Positions 11,550 through 22,786 of a stretch of DNA of 64,000 bases are shown here, in pieces. Below the pieces are notes generated by a model. It was not told the DNA's origin, did not search any database, and saw only the letters and a program-made list of their open reading frames with translations. Position 1 is the first letter of the stretch, and the number at the start of each line of letters is the position of its first letter. This stretch comes from Adiantum capillus-veneris (Eukaryota > Streptophyta > Polypodiopsida > Polypodiales > Pteridaceae): the NCBI GenBank assembly GCA_014529385.2, contig CM043943.1, positions 101,845,855-101,909,854 on the forward strand, read 5' to 3'. The position numbers and the translations under genes are program-made.

Positions 11550-12717
11550 TTATGTCTCTAGTTGCATAACTGAGTGGATTGAGTAGTAGAGGAGCCAGTA
11601 TCTAGTTTCCTTTGGAACTAGCCATTTCATTTGGCCATTAGTGAGTTCTCTGGGACATTCACATGTTTTCAAGAAAAGCACTATGTCTTGACAAGGACTT
11701 GTGGCTAGAGCATCAATGATCAACAAATCAAACTTCCTTTGAGTAAATGGAAAGCCTACGGCTTCCAAAAGTGTGTGTCAATATCCACCAGGATCCCATG
11801 TAAGGAATAGCATAGTCACGTGCAATGTCCTAACAATAAGATTTCTTGCTTCATGCCCAAAAGAATAGGATTTGTAACCACCATAAGTGAAAGGATAATT
11901 GCGCAATTCAGCTCCTTCCAAGACAATAATTAGGATCATGATCCCCAAGATTGTACCAAGAGTCCTCCATATAGATCTTCCTTGTTGATGTGGAAAGAAC
12001 CAATTTTCTTCAAAACCTAGCTTACCGCTATTATTGAAGTGAGCAAAAGAGTCACTATCCTCCTGGGTGCTATCAAAAATGTCCATAGCCTTTCCTAAAA
12101 TTGGTAATAAGCCACCAACCTTGTAGCTCAAAGAAAAGCTTGATATATGTTGTACCAAAGTTCGTAGCGTATACAAAAGATAGGTTGCAATCCACTGGTT
12201 GAAAACATTTTCATCTCAACTATATGCATACAAGACCATACTACCATCTTTCTCAAAGTGGGATACTTTGTGCTAAGGTTTTCTTCAATGCATATAGCAC
12301 AATATGATCAAACACAATCTCTAGATCTAGGTTGCCAAACCTAGATCTCCAATGAGTTGCCACTGCATCAACTTGCTAAAGAATATCCTTAGGGTGAACT
12401 TCACAATCCCACTGCTTGGTAACAACCATTCCACTTTGGTACCCAATGACTTCCTTTGATTGGTGTAGTGCCAAAGACTCCATGCTTCCCTATGATGGAT
12501 CTACCTTGTTGTGATCAGTGAGAATGAGACCCATGATTTCAAGCGAGTTGTCACTATCATTCATTGTTGTATATTCTTCCTCCGATTTTGTAGTAGAATT
12601 GTTGAAGAGCTCATATGCAGTAGTCTCTAGGTCCATCCATTGTTGCTTAATGGCCTTCATGTTGTATGGAGTGTCCTTGTCCTTTCTACCTTGCATCTTA
12701 AAGATTCTTGTGTCCAA
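11550..12717 (-). pseudogene. Element B ORF2 remnant
   Basis: Broken minus-strand frames (11550-11768, 11778-12176, 12490-12717). They contain an acidic stretch (SEEEYTTMNDSDNSLEIMG), a hydrophobic segment (TILGIMILIIVLEG) and a WDPGGY motif in the same order as ORF2 of element A. Stops separate the pieces. It lies between the gag remnant (to the right) and the LTR (to the left), as in element A. Function unknown. Confidence 0.5.
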
Positions 12718-13462
12718 ATATAGATTTGTCTCTCATGGTCATGAGCCATGGTCTCTCTGAGATAATTGGGTAGCTCTCCCCCTTAGGGATATTCAAGCCT
12801 TGCATAGAAGCATCATTCACAAGCTCACAAGATTTTGTAGACTCACCAATTATGAAATCTAAAATGCCAATTTATCGTGGTGTCTTAGACTTCCTCTTTA
12901 TCGACTCCCCACATTTTCTTCATTTTATGAAGCTTCTCAGGCTTGGAGTGCTTAACTCCCATGGTTCTACTTCTTTAAAATTATTCTTACCCTCCTCTAC
13001 TCCCTTGATATGTTTCTTGAATTTCATCTTGTCAAGACTGATGAAACTCACTACCTAGTTGCCAGCTAGTGGTGGTGGTAAATGTGGAATGAGGGTATGT
13101 GGTGGTGGTTGTGGTTGCACAGGTTGTTGTAATATTTTCACGGGTGGTGCTTGTTGTGGTGGTCTGGGTGGTGGTGGTCTTGCTCTTGGTGGTTAGAGTT
13201 TATTTTTTCTTACTCCTCTATTGAAATTTTGCCTCGTTGGGTGTGGGAAATAATACATGCCATTTCCATCTTCTCCACAATTGTAGCAATGGAATTCTTG
13301 GTTCTTCCATTGTTGTCCTCTCCCTTGATCTTGATTGTGGTTGTTTCAACAAATTAGGTTCTCCTTCACCTTCCTCTAGTGAGGCATCCCATTGATCCCA
13401 CAAATTCACAAACTTGGATTCATAAGTGGCATACTCTAGTAGACCTCCCTACTTTAACTCTA

Positions 13463-13708
13463 TCAGCAGCTACAATAACATTTCTGAGGTTGTGCTTCCA
13501 CCACACGTAGTAATTCCCAATCATTCTTGGTAGCTTGGGGAAAATCATTGTACCAAGACTTGTCTCTACTTTTATCAGTAGAGAGGAAATATTTGTAGTC
13601 ATGAAGCATCTTCATCCTCTCACAAGCGATGTCAAAGTTATCCAAAAATTTGATGACAATGCCTTCTCCTTTCTTGCCACTGAACGTGGGAAAAGAGACA
13701 CTTGCCAT
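13463..13708 (-). pseudogene. gag: Element B gag remnant
   Basis: A short minus-strand frame beginning MASVSFPTFSGKKGEGIVI, then FLDNFDIACE. This is the usual N-terminal start of a plant Gypsy gag (target motif, F-x-G, a 'FLxxF' helix). The rest of gag is lost in other frames (13420-13602 gives ITTNISSLL-type shadows and KNDWELLR). The downstream region to 12720 has only degraded frames. Confidence 0.5.
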
Positions 13709-14765
13709 AGTAGTAAATCAATGAGCAAACAATCACAAACATTTTTTTTTTGGAATGACTTAGTGATTCATAAAGGTTTATACATGGGTGGAAAACTTGA
13801 GCAAGAGCTAAGAAGAGGGCAAGGCTAGAATAGAATAAATATGCCTACATCAAAACAGTTCTAGTAATCAAGAGTGGGCAAGATGATAAAAAATGGGAAT
13901 CTAAGGATTTCATCAAGCATCTCTGCTCTGAATAGGAAACCAATCTTTTGCTGGTAGAATATCTTCCTATCAATGTATATGTTTACATGCATGTGTTTCA
14001 AGAAACAAAAAGGAAAAACTTTTGTTCTATCGCTATTATCCATGTTGGGGGTAGGCCAAGGCTTTGACCACTAGAATTGCAAACCTTAAGTGTTGACAAG
14101 GTGACACCTTTACTAGAGGCCTCTACCTCTTGTTGAAGTCCACGTAATCCTCCATATTGGGTTCAAAACACACTGGACGAGAAGAGTCTACCTCAATCAG
14201 CTTTCCATTTTGCATGCGGTGGCAACGCTTGGTGGTCATACTTCACCTAAACTCTCTAAGCCTAAAGAGAGTGTGGACCCACTTTCTTCCACCAAATGCT
14301 TTAGGCTTTGTGTCTTGGACTTTGTGGTTGATATAGTTGATGACTCTTTCTGACTGTTGGAGATAAAATACTTGGTGCTACACAAAATCTGACTAATGTG
14401 AGAGTGTTGATGCAGTTCTCAAAAGCAAAACTCACCATTCTTTCTTCACCTCCTCTATCAGCACTCATTGACAAAATGATTTGGTTGAAAACAATGATGA
14501 CATTTTGTAGACCTCCCTCTTAATGCTCTTGATTCGCAATTAGCACAAGAAATGGGAGATAGGGAGCTTACCTTTTGGATATCGATGATGCTACAACGTG
14601 GCAGTAACACTTTGATAAAGGCCTTGAGTGCTTCTACAGTCTCCTCTTCTTCAATTCTCTAGTTTGAAAAATCTTGTAGCCACTCTTCCATGATTGATGT
14701 CATGCATCACTACTCTTTATTGACTAAAGGTCTTTGCAAAGCCCTGCTCAGTGGGGGCATCAAAT
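13709..14765 (-). mobile_element. Element B leader, right copy, with primer-like site
   Basis: Untranslated leader between the B gag remnant and the LTR at 14766. It is homologous to 8225-9312 but has a single copy of the 236-bp unit. The minus strand ends in TGATGCCCCCACTGAGCAGG next to the LTR, matching the primer site of element A in position and sequence. I see no coding signal. Confidence 0.6.
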
Positions 14766-15290
14766 GAGAGGCGGAAGTGCAAATCAAACCAAGTGGTCTC
14801 TACACCAAGACTATGCATGATGGATTCATCATAGGAGGTACACAATAGGGACACCACCTAGCAAGATATGCAGCTAGGATGCATACATATACACAATCAA
14901 ACATGCCATGGAAAACAATTTCAAGATCCAACCCCCGAGTGTGGGATGGGGTGGTCAAAAAACACGATGAGAGGAATGGTGAGTGGGTGAGAATGGGCAT
15001 GCTACTCGAACATGTAGTAAGGAAGATAATGAGGTAAGAGAAACATGCAAGTATGCTTGCTTCTCATACCAGAGGTGGCAAATCCGCACACCTTAAGATG
15101 CAAGTAGCAAGAGAATAGGAATATGAAAGGGAGAGAGAGAATGTGTGTATGGTGGCAAGTCCTCACATCTCAACATAAGCAAAATGGAAAGAAAAAGCAT
15201 AAACCATACTCCCAATGAAGTGTATCCCAAAAGACACAAGGTATGGAACCAGGATGGAGTGTGTTGATTGCTCATTAGGAAAAATATGAA
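14766..15290 (-). repeat. Truncated 5' LTR of element B
   Basis: Begins TGAGAGGCGG on the plus strand and matches 9313 to about 9815 closely. Homology to the middle LTR then stops near 15265-15290, so about 1.7 kb of this LTR, including its promoter, is missing. Confidence 0.6.
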
Positions 15291-15965
15291 TCCTCTAGGG
15301 GTCCTTTGGGATTAAGGTTAATTAGAGGCCAGCCAATGAGAAGGGGGTGGTGAACACACTCGATGCCCTCAAAAAAGTATGGGGACAAAGTAGTCTTACA
15401 ATTCTTAATGGCCTCTTATCTAGTGAAGGTGGGAAGGGGGACTAGGGGGGGAGTGTGGTGGACCATATGGAACCTCCAACTTCCCTCCTTTTTGATCCGG
15501 TTTTGAATAAATCCCAACATTTTAAAAAATTTCAAAACTCAAATCTTATCTCCTTAAAACCTCCCTAAACTTATTTTATGGTCATAAAAGCATTTTTTGA
15601 CCTCAAAAAGTCAAAACGTGCACCAAAAAACCCTGAAATTAAATTTTTTCCAAAACATCATTTTTTACTATCCAAAGCCCCCCCAAAACTAGTCCTCATG
15701 CAAAAAGTGATTTTCTCTCTCTAGAACCCCTTTTCCAACCCCTCTTTGGTTGCAACCATCACACTCACCCTCTACTTCAACACTCTCTCTCTATACCATC
15801 TCCATTGCTGCAACAAGAAAGCTCCTGTCTCCTCTCCTATCACCTCCCATTGCCACACCAAGCAAGGGTTATCCACCTTCTCCTATCACTTACTCCCACC
15901 TACATTGTAGCAACAAGCAAGGTCTTGCTCCTCCTCCTAATTGTCTTTGTTCAACCATGGCCATC
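15291..15965. other. Intergenic spacer, pyrimidine-rich towards the right
   Basis: No recognisable coding sequence. 15710-15960 is rich in CT with repeated CAACAAG(A/C)AAG motifs and could be an untranslated leader of the gene fragment that follows. No element boundary is visible. Confidence 0.4.
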
Positions 15966-16260
15966 TCTACTCCGTAAAGGCGGCCAAAGGATGAGGTCAC
16001 ATCATTTGCATGTCACAACACAAGAGGTATAGATGATGAGTGGGTGCCACAAGAGTTCACCAAAGGTGCTTGGGTATATGTGCAACCATCTGCTATTGGC
16101 CCTCACTGTGTGCAAAATCATGCAAACTTGGATCGTCATTGGAAAGGAAAGCTCCTTGGATTCAAGAACCGCATAGACAAGGGGACCGTAGCCACTATGT
16201 AACATTTTTTCTCAATGTCAAGCATGCTATTCCAACAACCACCTCGATCTCCAACACATC
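15966..16260 (+). pseudogene. Exon-like fragment of an unrecognised gene, 5' part
   Basis: A plus-strand frame reads coherently from about 15966 (RRPKDEVTSFACHNTRGI, then DDEWVPQEFTKGAWVYVQPS, RHWKGKLLGFKNRIDKG). A second frame then reads SHYVTFFLNVKHAIP up to 16260, so one frameshift is likely near 16185. The stretch ends at a textbook donor, GTAAGT at 16261. I do not recognise the family. The likely downstream exons are at 21597-22441. Between them lies a Copia insertion that falls inside the intron. Confidence 0.4.
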
Positions 16261-16312
16261 GTAAGTACATGTTTTGAGAATACAAAGCTAGGTATGAAAT
16301 CACAGTGTAATG

Positions 16313-16317
16313 TTTTT
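16313..16317. repeat. Target-site duplication of copia1, left
   Basis: TTTTT directly before the left LTR, repeated at 21539-21543. It merges with three further T bases from the mutated LTR terminus (TGT changed to TTT). Confidence 0.7.
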
Positions 16318-16638
16318 TTTAAAGAATGAGGATGCAAGAGAGCTACACAAGACAAGCACAAAGCACACAGAGATGAAAAGCTTCTTCTTCTTTGTACAGA
16401 ACAGAGAGTACAAAATGACTAAGTGCTAAAACTGAAAAGTATCACATATGTACATGAGGTCACTAAGTGTGAACTTGGTAGAAGCATACTAGGCTGGCAC
16501 TATAAGTGTAGTCTAGCTGTAGAATCACTGGCAGAGATCCTCTGTGTCGGTCACCTAACGCGCCAGTGAGTAAATGTCGTAAGCAGCCAAGACCCGTAGT
16601 GGATGCCAGCTCAAGATGTAGAGCTCGACATCTCAACA
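16318..16638 (-). repeat. copia1 3' LTR
   Basis: 321 bp. On the minus strand it starts TGTTGAGATG next to the purine tract. Its far terminus has lost the canonical CA by one substitution. Confidence 0.88.
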
Positions 16639-16787
16639 CTCCCCCTCGAGCTCTGCATGTCGCAGAGTCCAAGCATAGTCTGGAAACGTCGAAGCTTCTC
16701 AGCTCCGAGGGCCTTGGTAAAGATATCGGCTATCTACTCCTTTGTGCTCACGTAGACCAAGTCGATGTCGCCCGCCAACACTCGCTC

Positions 16788-18570
16788 TCAAACGTAGTGG
16801 TAATGGACCTCTATGTGCTTGGTCCTGGCATGGAACACTGGGTTCCTAGCCAACTGCATGCTGCTGAGGTTGTCACAATGGATGACAATCTGCTGGTCCA
16901 CCTGCACTCCCAAGTCCTCAAGTAATGTGCGTAGCCAAGCTATCCCGCACGCCGCAACTGCTGCGCCTCTGTACTCAGCCTCTGTGCTTGATAAAGCAAT
17001 CGTAGGCTGCTTTTTGCTGCTCCAAGTAATAGCAGCACTCCCAAAAGAGAACATGAAGCCACTCGTAGATATCCTATCAACAATGCTACCTGCCCAATTT
17101 GCATCTGTATACCCGTACAATGCTAATGGCACATCTGTTACATAGAACAATGCGTAGTCAAAAGTCCCTTGCACATACCAAAGTGTGCGTCGTACTCCAT
17201 CCAAATGTGGCTTCCTCGAAAGCTGCATGAACTGAATCTCCAAGCCTACTGTGTAGCTCAAGTCTGGCCTTGTGATAGTCAAGTAGATTAGACTATCCAC
17301 AATCTTCCTGTACATCTTGACATCCTCAACAACGTCACCCTTCTCTGCACTCAGCTTTGCATTCATATCCAAGGGAATAGAAATTGGCTTACAATCATCC
17401 ATACCATACTTTGACAACATGTCCAAAACATATTGTACAGCCATACACCCTCTGGAGTCCTGATCACCTCAATGCCAAGAAAGTAGTGCAACTCGCCCAA
17501 ACCTTTCATTTCAAACTCTTGTTTGAGAAGACCCTTCACATGGTCAATCTCCATAGCATTGTCACCCACAATAATAAGGTCATCTACATATATGGTAATG
17601 ACCACAATCCCCACATCACTCTCACGTACATAGAGTGAATGATCAGCATGAGCTCTCCAAACCCAATACTGACAAGATACTTGGCAATCCTGTCATACCA
17701 TGCTCTAGAGCCCTGCTTCAAACCATACAAAGCTTTGAGAAGTCTGCATACATAATCTGGGTAACCTAGATTGACATAACCAGGTGGTTGATCCATATAC
17801 ACTTCCTCTTGCAACTCACCATTCAAGAAGGCATTCTTTACATCCATTTGATGCATAATCCATCCTCTAGATGCAGCCACTGCTATGACAGCTCTCACAA
17901 CAGTCGTCATCTTTGCCACTGGAGCAAAGGTCTCCTCATAGTCTATGCCATACGTCTGTGCATAACCCTTTGCGACCAGCCTTGCCTTGTGATGCTCAAT
18001 GTTACCATCAGCCTTATGCTTGGTTTTATACACCCATTTACATCCAATAGCTTTCTTGCCACTTGGCAATGGCGCCAACTCCCATGTGTCGTTTGCTTCC
18101 AATGCAGCCATCTCTTCATTCATTGCATCATCCCAATGCACATTTCCAACTGCATCCTCAAAACATGTGGGCTCCACATCATGTATCACCTTAGCCATGT
18201 AGGCTTGGTGATGCGCTAGATACCCATCATAATTCAATTTCTGAACTGGATTTCTGACTCTGTTAGATCTGCGCGGTCCTGGGTCACTCCTTTGCCCTCT
18301 AGCATCTTCTTTTACTTTCCTTACACCAGGTGTCCTGACAGCTAGAATTCCAAATTCCTCATCAAGACTTTGTTCAGAACCATCTGAATCCATGTCTACA
18401 TGTGAAAAACCTGATGATGCATCAACCATAAAGGGAGGTCCATCAACCTTTTCCTTTCCTTTTCGTGATACATTCCCTGTACCTACTGGTGGAGTAACCT
18501 GCGTACGTAGTCTACCATTCCATGGCTTCTCAATAGATCCATGAGAAGATGACTCTTGTGGTCCACTCAA
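16788..18570 (-). pseudogene. pol: copia1 reverse transcriptase and RNase H
   Basis: Three overlapping minus-strand frames (17584-18570, 17363-17614, 16788-17444) form one Copia RT-RNase H, so at least two frameshifts. RT motifs: WVYKTKHKADG, RLVAKGYAQTYGIDYEETF, MDVKNAFLNGEL, YGLKQGSRAWY and the catalytic IYVDDLII. RNase H motifs: GYTDANWAGS, SSTEAEYRG, HCDN and HIEVHYHYV. The linker after integrase contains TPGVRKVKEDARGQRSDPGP. The first residue of the upper frame is a TTG codon in frame with integrase, separated from it only by a TAG at 18580-18582. Confidence 0.92.
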
Positions 18571-18579
18571 AGCCTGTGA

Positions 18580-19448
18580 CTATGGCCTCACATTTTGTAC
18601 AACCAAATCATCTTTTACATCAGCCCCAATAGTGCCATGTGCATTACTGTACCAGCTGCTCATCTCATAAAAGAATACATCTCTGCTCACTCGTAATTCT
18701 CGTGTAGTAGGATTGTAGCACCTGTATCCCTTTTGTTCAAGGGAATATCCCACAAGAATACATTTCTCTGCTTTAGGATCCAATATCCTACGCAACTCAT
18801 CTGGTACATGCACGTAAGCTATGCAGCCAAACACTTTCAAGTGTGCCAAATCAGGCTTTGTACTTGTAAACTTTTCCTCAGGCGTTACATCATGCACCGC
18901 AGCTGTAGGTGTCCTGTTCATAATGTACACATCTGTATTTATAGCTTCATCCCAGAAATGATGAGGCATGTTCTTCTGATTCATCAATGCACGTGCAACC
19001 TCTGCAATGTGCCTGTTTTTCCTTTCTGCTACCCCATTCTGCTGTGGAGTATATCTGCATGTAAACTGCCTGCATATACCATGCATTCGCAAAAAATATG
19101 AAAAATCATTGGAGAAGTACTCTCCCCCTCCATCTGACCTCAATTTCTTGATTTGCATATCTGTCTCCTTATCAATCATGACTTTGAAGTCTTGAAAGTG
19201 ACCAAACACTTCACTTTTGTTACACATGAAATAGACCCATACTTCCTTGTATGGTCATCAATGAAAGAGACATAATGTCTGCAACCATGTATACTTGCAA
19301 TATCGGTTGGACCCCAAACACCTGTGTGCACCACCTCAAGTGGCTTTTTACATACATTGTGCTCACGTGGAAATGAGTCCTTTGGCTGTTTTCCAAACTG
19401 GCATGCTGCACACACTTTATGCATACCATCCACCTTGAATTTGGGCAA
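18580..19448 (-). pseudogene. pol: copia1 integrase
   Basis: Frames 19176-19448 and 18580-19227 together give the integrase. They show the C-x2-C end of the zinc module (CAACQFGKQPK), the core strand with VVHTGVWGPT and YVSFIDDHTRK, then LRSDGGGEYF and QNGVAERKNRHI. In Copia the first catalytic aspartate lies in an HTDVWGP context. Here it is Gly (HTG), so the enzyme would be dead even without the frameshift near 19200. The Asp of RSDGGGEY and the Glu of AERKNR are kept. Confidence 0.88.
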
Positions 19449-19738
19449 ACCTTTTACAATCTATTTTTATTGCATGCTGCACAATCTCTGCTCATTGACA
19501 TGGCCAATGCTTTGTGCCAAATGTCAACATCAGCCACAACACCTATGCCCTGTGCAAATAATACAGCTTTTACCTCAGACATGTCTACATTCAGCGTAAA
19601 CATTCTGCCCACACATTTTCCCTCTATGATCTTCTACATAACAGCCATTTGGATTGAAGCAAACCTGCAAACCCTGCTCAACCATTTGTCCAATAGAAAC
19701 AGGATTCTTTGTAATGTTTGGGACATGAAGTACATCTG

Positions 19739-20927
19739 CTAAGTACTTTGATTTTCCACTCTTCGTATTAGAGGTATATCCCCTACATGAACAATGGGTT
19801 GAGCTGTGTCATCTCCTCTGTGCACATAGCCTGACACATATGGTTTGCGCATATCTCTAAACCACTCTCCACGAGACGTCATGTGATTAGAGGCACCTGA
19901 ATCCACATACCAAACATCATCTTGGGTGGAATTCTCTACAGTCATTGTATTCATTACATGCTGCATAACAAACATGCGCTCATTTTTGATGTCATCTGCA
20001 TCTCTTCTAGTAGATGCATAGTTGCCATGTTCTCTCTTTCCACTTGCTTTTCCCTTTGGACAGTCACGTGACATGTGACCTCTTTCACCACAAGTCCAAA
20101 ATTCTCTGCTATCTGGAGTATGTTGCTGCCTGCTTGATCCTGCACCACGACCTCTTTGATTCCCCCTGCCTTGAGACTGGTTTCCCCTGCCACCTGTATT
20201 GTTTTGATTTGATTGACCTTCTTGAAATTGGCCCCTGCAACCCCTTGGGCCTCGACCGCGACCTCTACCTCTACCTCTATTGGAGTTAGAATAGAAGGCC
20301 TGTTTAGAATTATTTCTGCCATGAGAAGAAGATTGCAAGGTTCTTCTCCTCAAGAATAAGCATAGAAATCAAATCTTGGAACACGGGGATGTCCTCTCTG
20401 GTATTCATTGAAGACCTGAAATATACATACTCATCTCCTAGACCATCCAAGCATACACGGACAATGTCATCATCTTCCACTGAGACTTTAATAGATCCAA
20501 GAGCCTCAATGATACTCTTGATCTTCAAGGCATAATCATTGATTGAGAGGTTGTTCCTCTTAACCTAATTTAGCTCCGACTTTAGTTAAAGCTTCTTGGC
20601 CTTGGTGCTCACCTCAAACACTCTGCCTAAGTTTTTCCATGCAATGGCGGGGGTTTCAGCATTCTGTAGATAGCCCATCATTCCATCTATGATGCTCATA
20701 GAAATCCAATATATCACTTTGCTCTGGCCTTGTTGCCAGTTCCTCAAGGCTTTTCTTTGTTCTGCTATAGCATTTGCCTCAGGAATCTCTGGTTCCTTTT
20801 CATTGTCTCCTTCTACATAGTCCCAATAACCTTTTTCTTTTGGGAAATTAGTTATTCTGAACTTCCATGCAGGGTAGTTATTTTTCTCAAGCTTCTCAGT
20901 AACAATCTGACTCAAACCGTCAGACAT
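19739..20927 (-). pseudogene. gag: copia1 gag with zinc knuckle and start of protease
   Basis: Starts at ATG 20927 (MSDGLSQIVTEKLEKNNYPA, then WKFRITNF). The frame carries two in-frame stops (TAA at 20586-20588 and a TAG shortly after) and one frameshift near 20330. It then continues with an RG-rich stretch (SNRGRGRGRGRGPRG), a CCHC knuckle (CGERGHMSRDCPKG) and the protease motif WYVDSGASNHM. Each of the two stops would be Gln with a C in place of T. A further degraded stretch (19449-19738) leads into the integrase. Confidence 0.9.
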
Positions 20928-21205
20928 CTTGAAGCACTAAGACAAAATAGCTGCAATCTGCAAAAACTTGCAAATCTGCTGAACCTGCTATCGTGGTACC
21001 TGTAACGCTTTCTACACTCAACGAGTGTCCACAATCAAGCGTATATACAACGATTGTACTTGTACAGTAAATCTCTGTGTATTGCACTTTGGATACCTGT
21101 TCAGAAACTTGTACGAAAAACCCCTAAAATGTTTTCCCCGTTACGCGGGGCACATTCGGCATCTGGTCGTGGATTACGAACAAAGGGATTGTTTGCCTGC
21201 ACCAG

Positions 21206-21217
21206 GCTCTGATACAA
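21206..21217 (-). other. copia1 primer-binding site
   Basis: The minus strand reads TTGTATCAGAGC immediately inside the 5' LTR, one mismatch from the initiator-Met-tRNA complement typical of plant Copia elements. Confidence 0.85.
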
Positions 21218-21538
21218 TGTAAAGAATGAGGATGCAAGAGAGCTACACAAGACAAGCACAAAGCACACAGAGATGGAAAGCTTCTTCTTCTTCGTACAGA
21301 AAAGAGAGTACAAAATGACTAAGTGCTAAAACTGAAAAGTAGCACATATGTACATGCGGTCACTAAGTGTGAACTCGCTAGAAGTGTACTAGGCTGGCAC
21401 TATAAGTGTAGTCCAGCTGTAGAATCAGTGGCAGAGATCCTTCGTGTCGGTCACCTAACGCGCGAGTGAGTAAATGTAGTAAGCGGCCAAGACCCATATT
21501 GGATGCCAGCTCAAGATGTAGAGCTCGACATCTCAACA
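21218..21538 (-). repeat. copia1 5' LTR
   Basis: 321 bp, plus-strand ends TGTAAAG and CTCAACA, so TG...CA is intact. The duplication TTTTT follows at 21539-21543. Confidence 0.9.
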
Positions 21539-21596
21539 TTTTTGTGGATTCATACTTAATATTTTCCATGCATCTATAGTCATATTTCCATCCACA

Positions 21597-22441
21597 TTGG
21601 TGGAGCATCCACTATATAGTCTCTCCGGCACATTCAATGCTATACATGCAGATATTGGAGCAGCAATTTTCACACATCTTTGCCCAGCCAAACTGGTTCA
21701 AAGAAGGATTTTCTTCTATTCTCACTCTTATATTGTGCCTACTTCTACACAAGAGTTTGGAAATCTTGAAAGCATCAAAGTGTCTTCCTTATTAAGTATG
21801 GCCCGTGGCCATAGCCATATTTGTGGTTGGTAGCATCTTTCAAGCAAAAGATGATAATAGATGTTCAAAACTCTTTGAAATAGTCTAAAGCTTCTAGGTA
21901 TGTGGGCCTGAGTTGGTGTTTACCTATTCATTGTTTCGTGCACATTTTTAAGGGGTGTGGATTTGTGGAGACTACCACAATGCTTGTATGTGAAGATGTG
22001 CATTGTGAAGAATTACGAAGGCTTTTAGAAGAGGAATGGGGTTTTGTGGAGGGCGTGCACAATGGGGATAGATACTGGTGTAAGGTTGGAGCTTTAGGTA
22101 TTGGGATGCGCTATTTAAGATCCCGCACCTCCTTGTACATATGATTTCACTATGATCGTTTTATGTGCCAGCTTGGATTGTGAACTCCCTTGCAGAGTGT
22201 AGATGGAGCTATTGCAAGCTTTGACATTGCAATGAGGATGCCCAACGATGCTTTGGAGGCTGTCCAAGTGAACAAACATTGGACTCTTAGTAATGTGCGA
22301 GAACATTTGGCTATTATGGGTTTTGAGGCCCTTCAACAAGCACAATTTTGTTTGCAAGGTCACAAGGTGAGAATCGTTCCACCACATTTTCAATACATCA
22401 CTGTTTGGCCATCATTGGATAGTTATTGTAATGAATGTCTG
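21597..22441 (+). pseudogene. Exon-like fragments of an unrecognised gene, 3' part
   Basis: Plus-strand frames that read as protein but do not join: 21597-21833 (SGTFNAIHADIGAAIFTHL), 21902-22144 (CEELRRLLEEEWGFVEGVHN, then GDRYWCKVGALGIGM) and 22190-22443 (VDGAIASFDIAMRMPNDALE, then VNKHWTLSNVREHLAIMGFE). The last block follows a good acceptor (CCCTTGCAG at about 22196). Together with 15966-16260 this looks like a multi-exon host or transposon gene opened by copia1. I cannot assign a family. Exon limits are guesses. Confidence 0.35.
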
Positions 22442-22697
22442 TAGATTGGGAAGAGAATGGAAGACAAATTGAAGGTTGAGGAGGACTGGGCATGGATGGA
22501 ACTATGCTATTGCTCTTATAGCTTTGTAACTCTTGCAATTTAGAAAACAATCCCCAATGTAATCAACATCATTTGCTTCGGTAATATATGACTTTTAATA
22601 TAATTTTACACATTGAGATGAAAGTTCATTTTTTGGTGAAAGTGCCTTCTTTTTAAACAAAAATTGGGGAAAGTGCCTTTAAAAAAAAAAGGACCAT

Positions 22698-22705
22698 TAT
22701 AAAAG
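22698..22705 (+). promoter_or_regulatory. TATA box before the gene at 22787
   Basis: TATAAAAG followed by a G run, 89 bp before an ATG, with a pyrimidine/ACAACA-rich leader between. Good spacing for a plant core promoter. Confidence 0.5.
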
Positions 22706-22786
22706 GGGGGTTGCATAACTCATTCACACTTTTTATTTTCACAACACTTGAGCTCCTCCACTATTTGTCTGCATCCCAAGCTAGAC

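Larger units (their letters stand above)
16318..21538 (-). mobile_element. copia1: full-length degraded Copia retrotransposon
   Basis: 5.2 kb element with 321-bp LTRs (16318-16638 and 21218-21538) bounded by the duplication TTTTT. Minus-strand order is 5' LTR, primer site (21206-21217, TTGTATCAGAGC, one base off the Met-tRNA site), gag, protease, integrase, reverse transcriptase, RNase H, polypurine tract (16639-16647, GAGGGGGAG), 3' LTR. The order integrase before reverse transcriptase defines Copia. I counted about 17 differences between the LTRs (about 5%). All coding parts carry stops or frameshifts. It sits in a probable intron of the gene fragment at 15966-22441. Confidence 0.92.
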
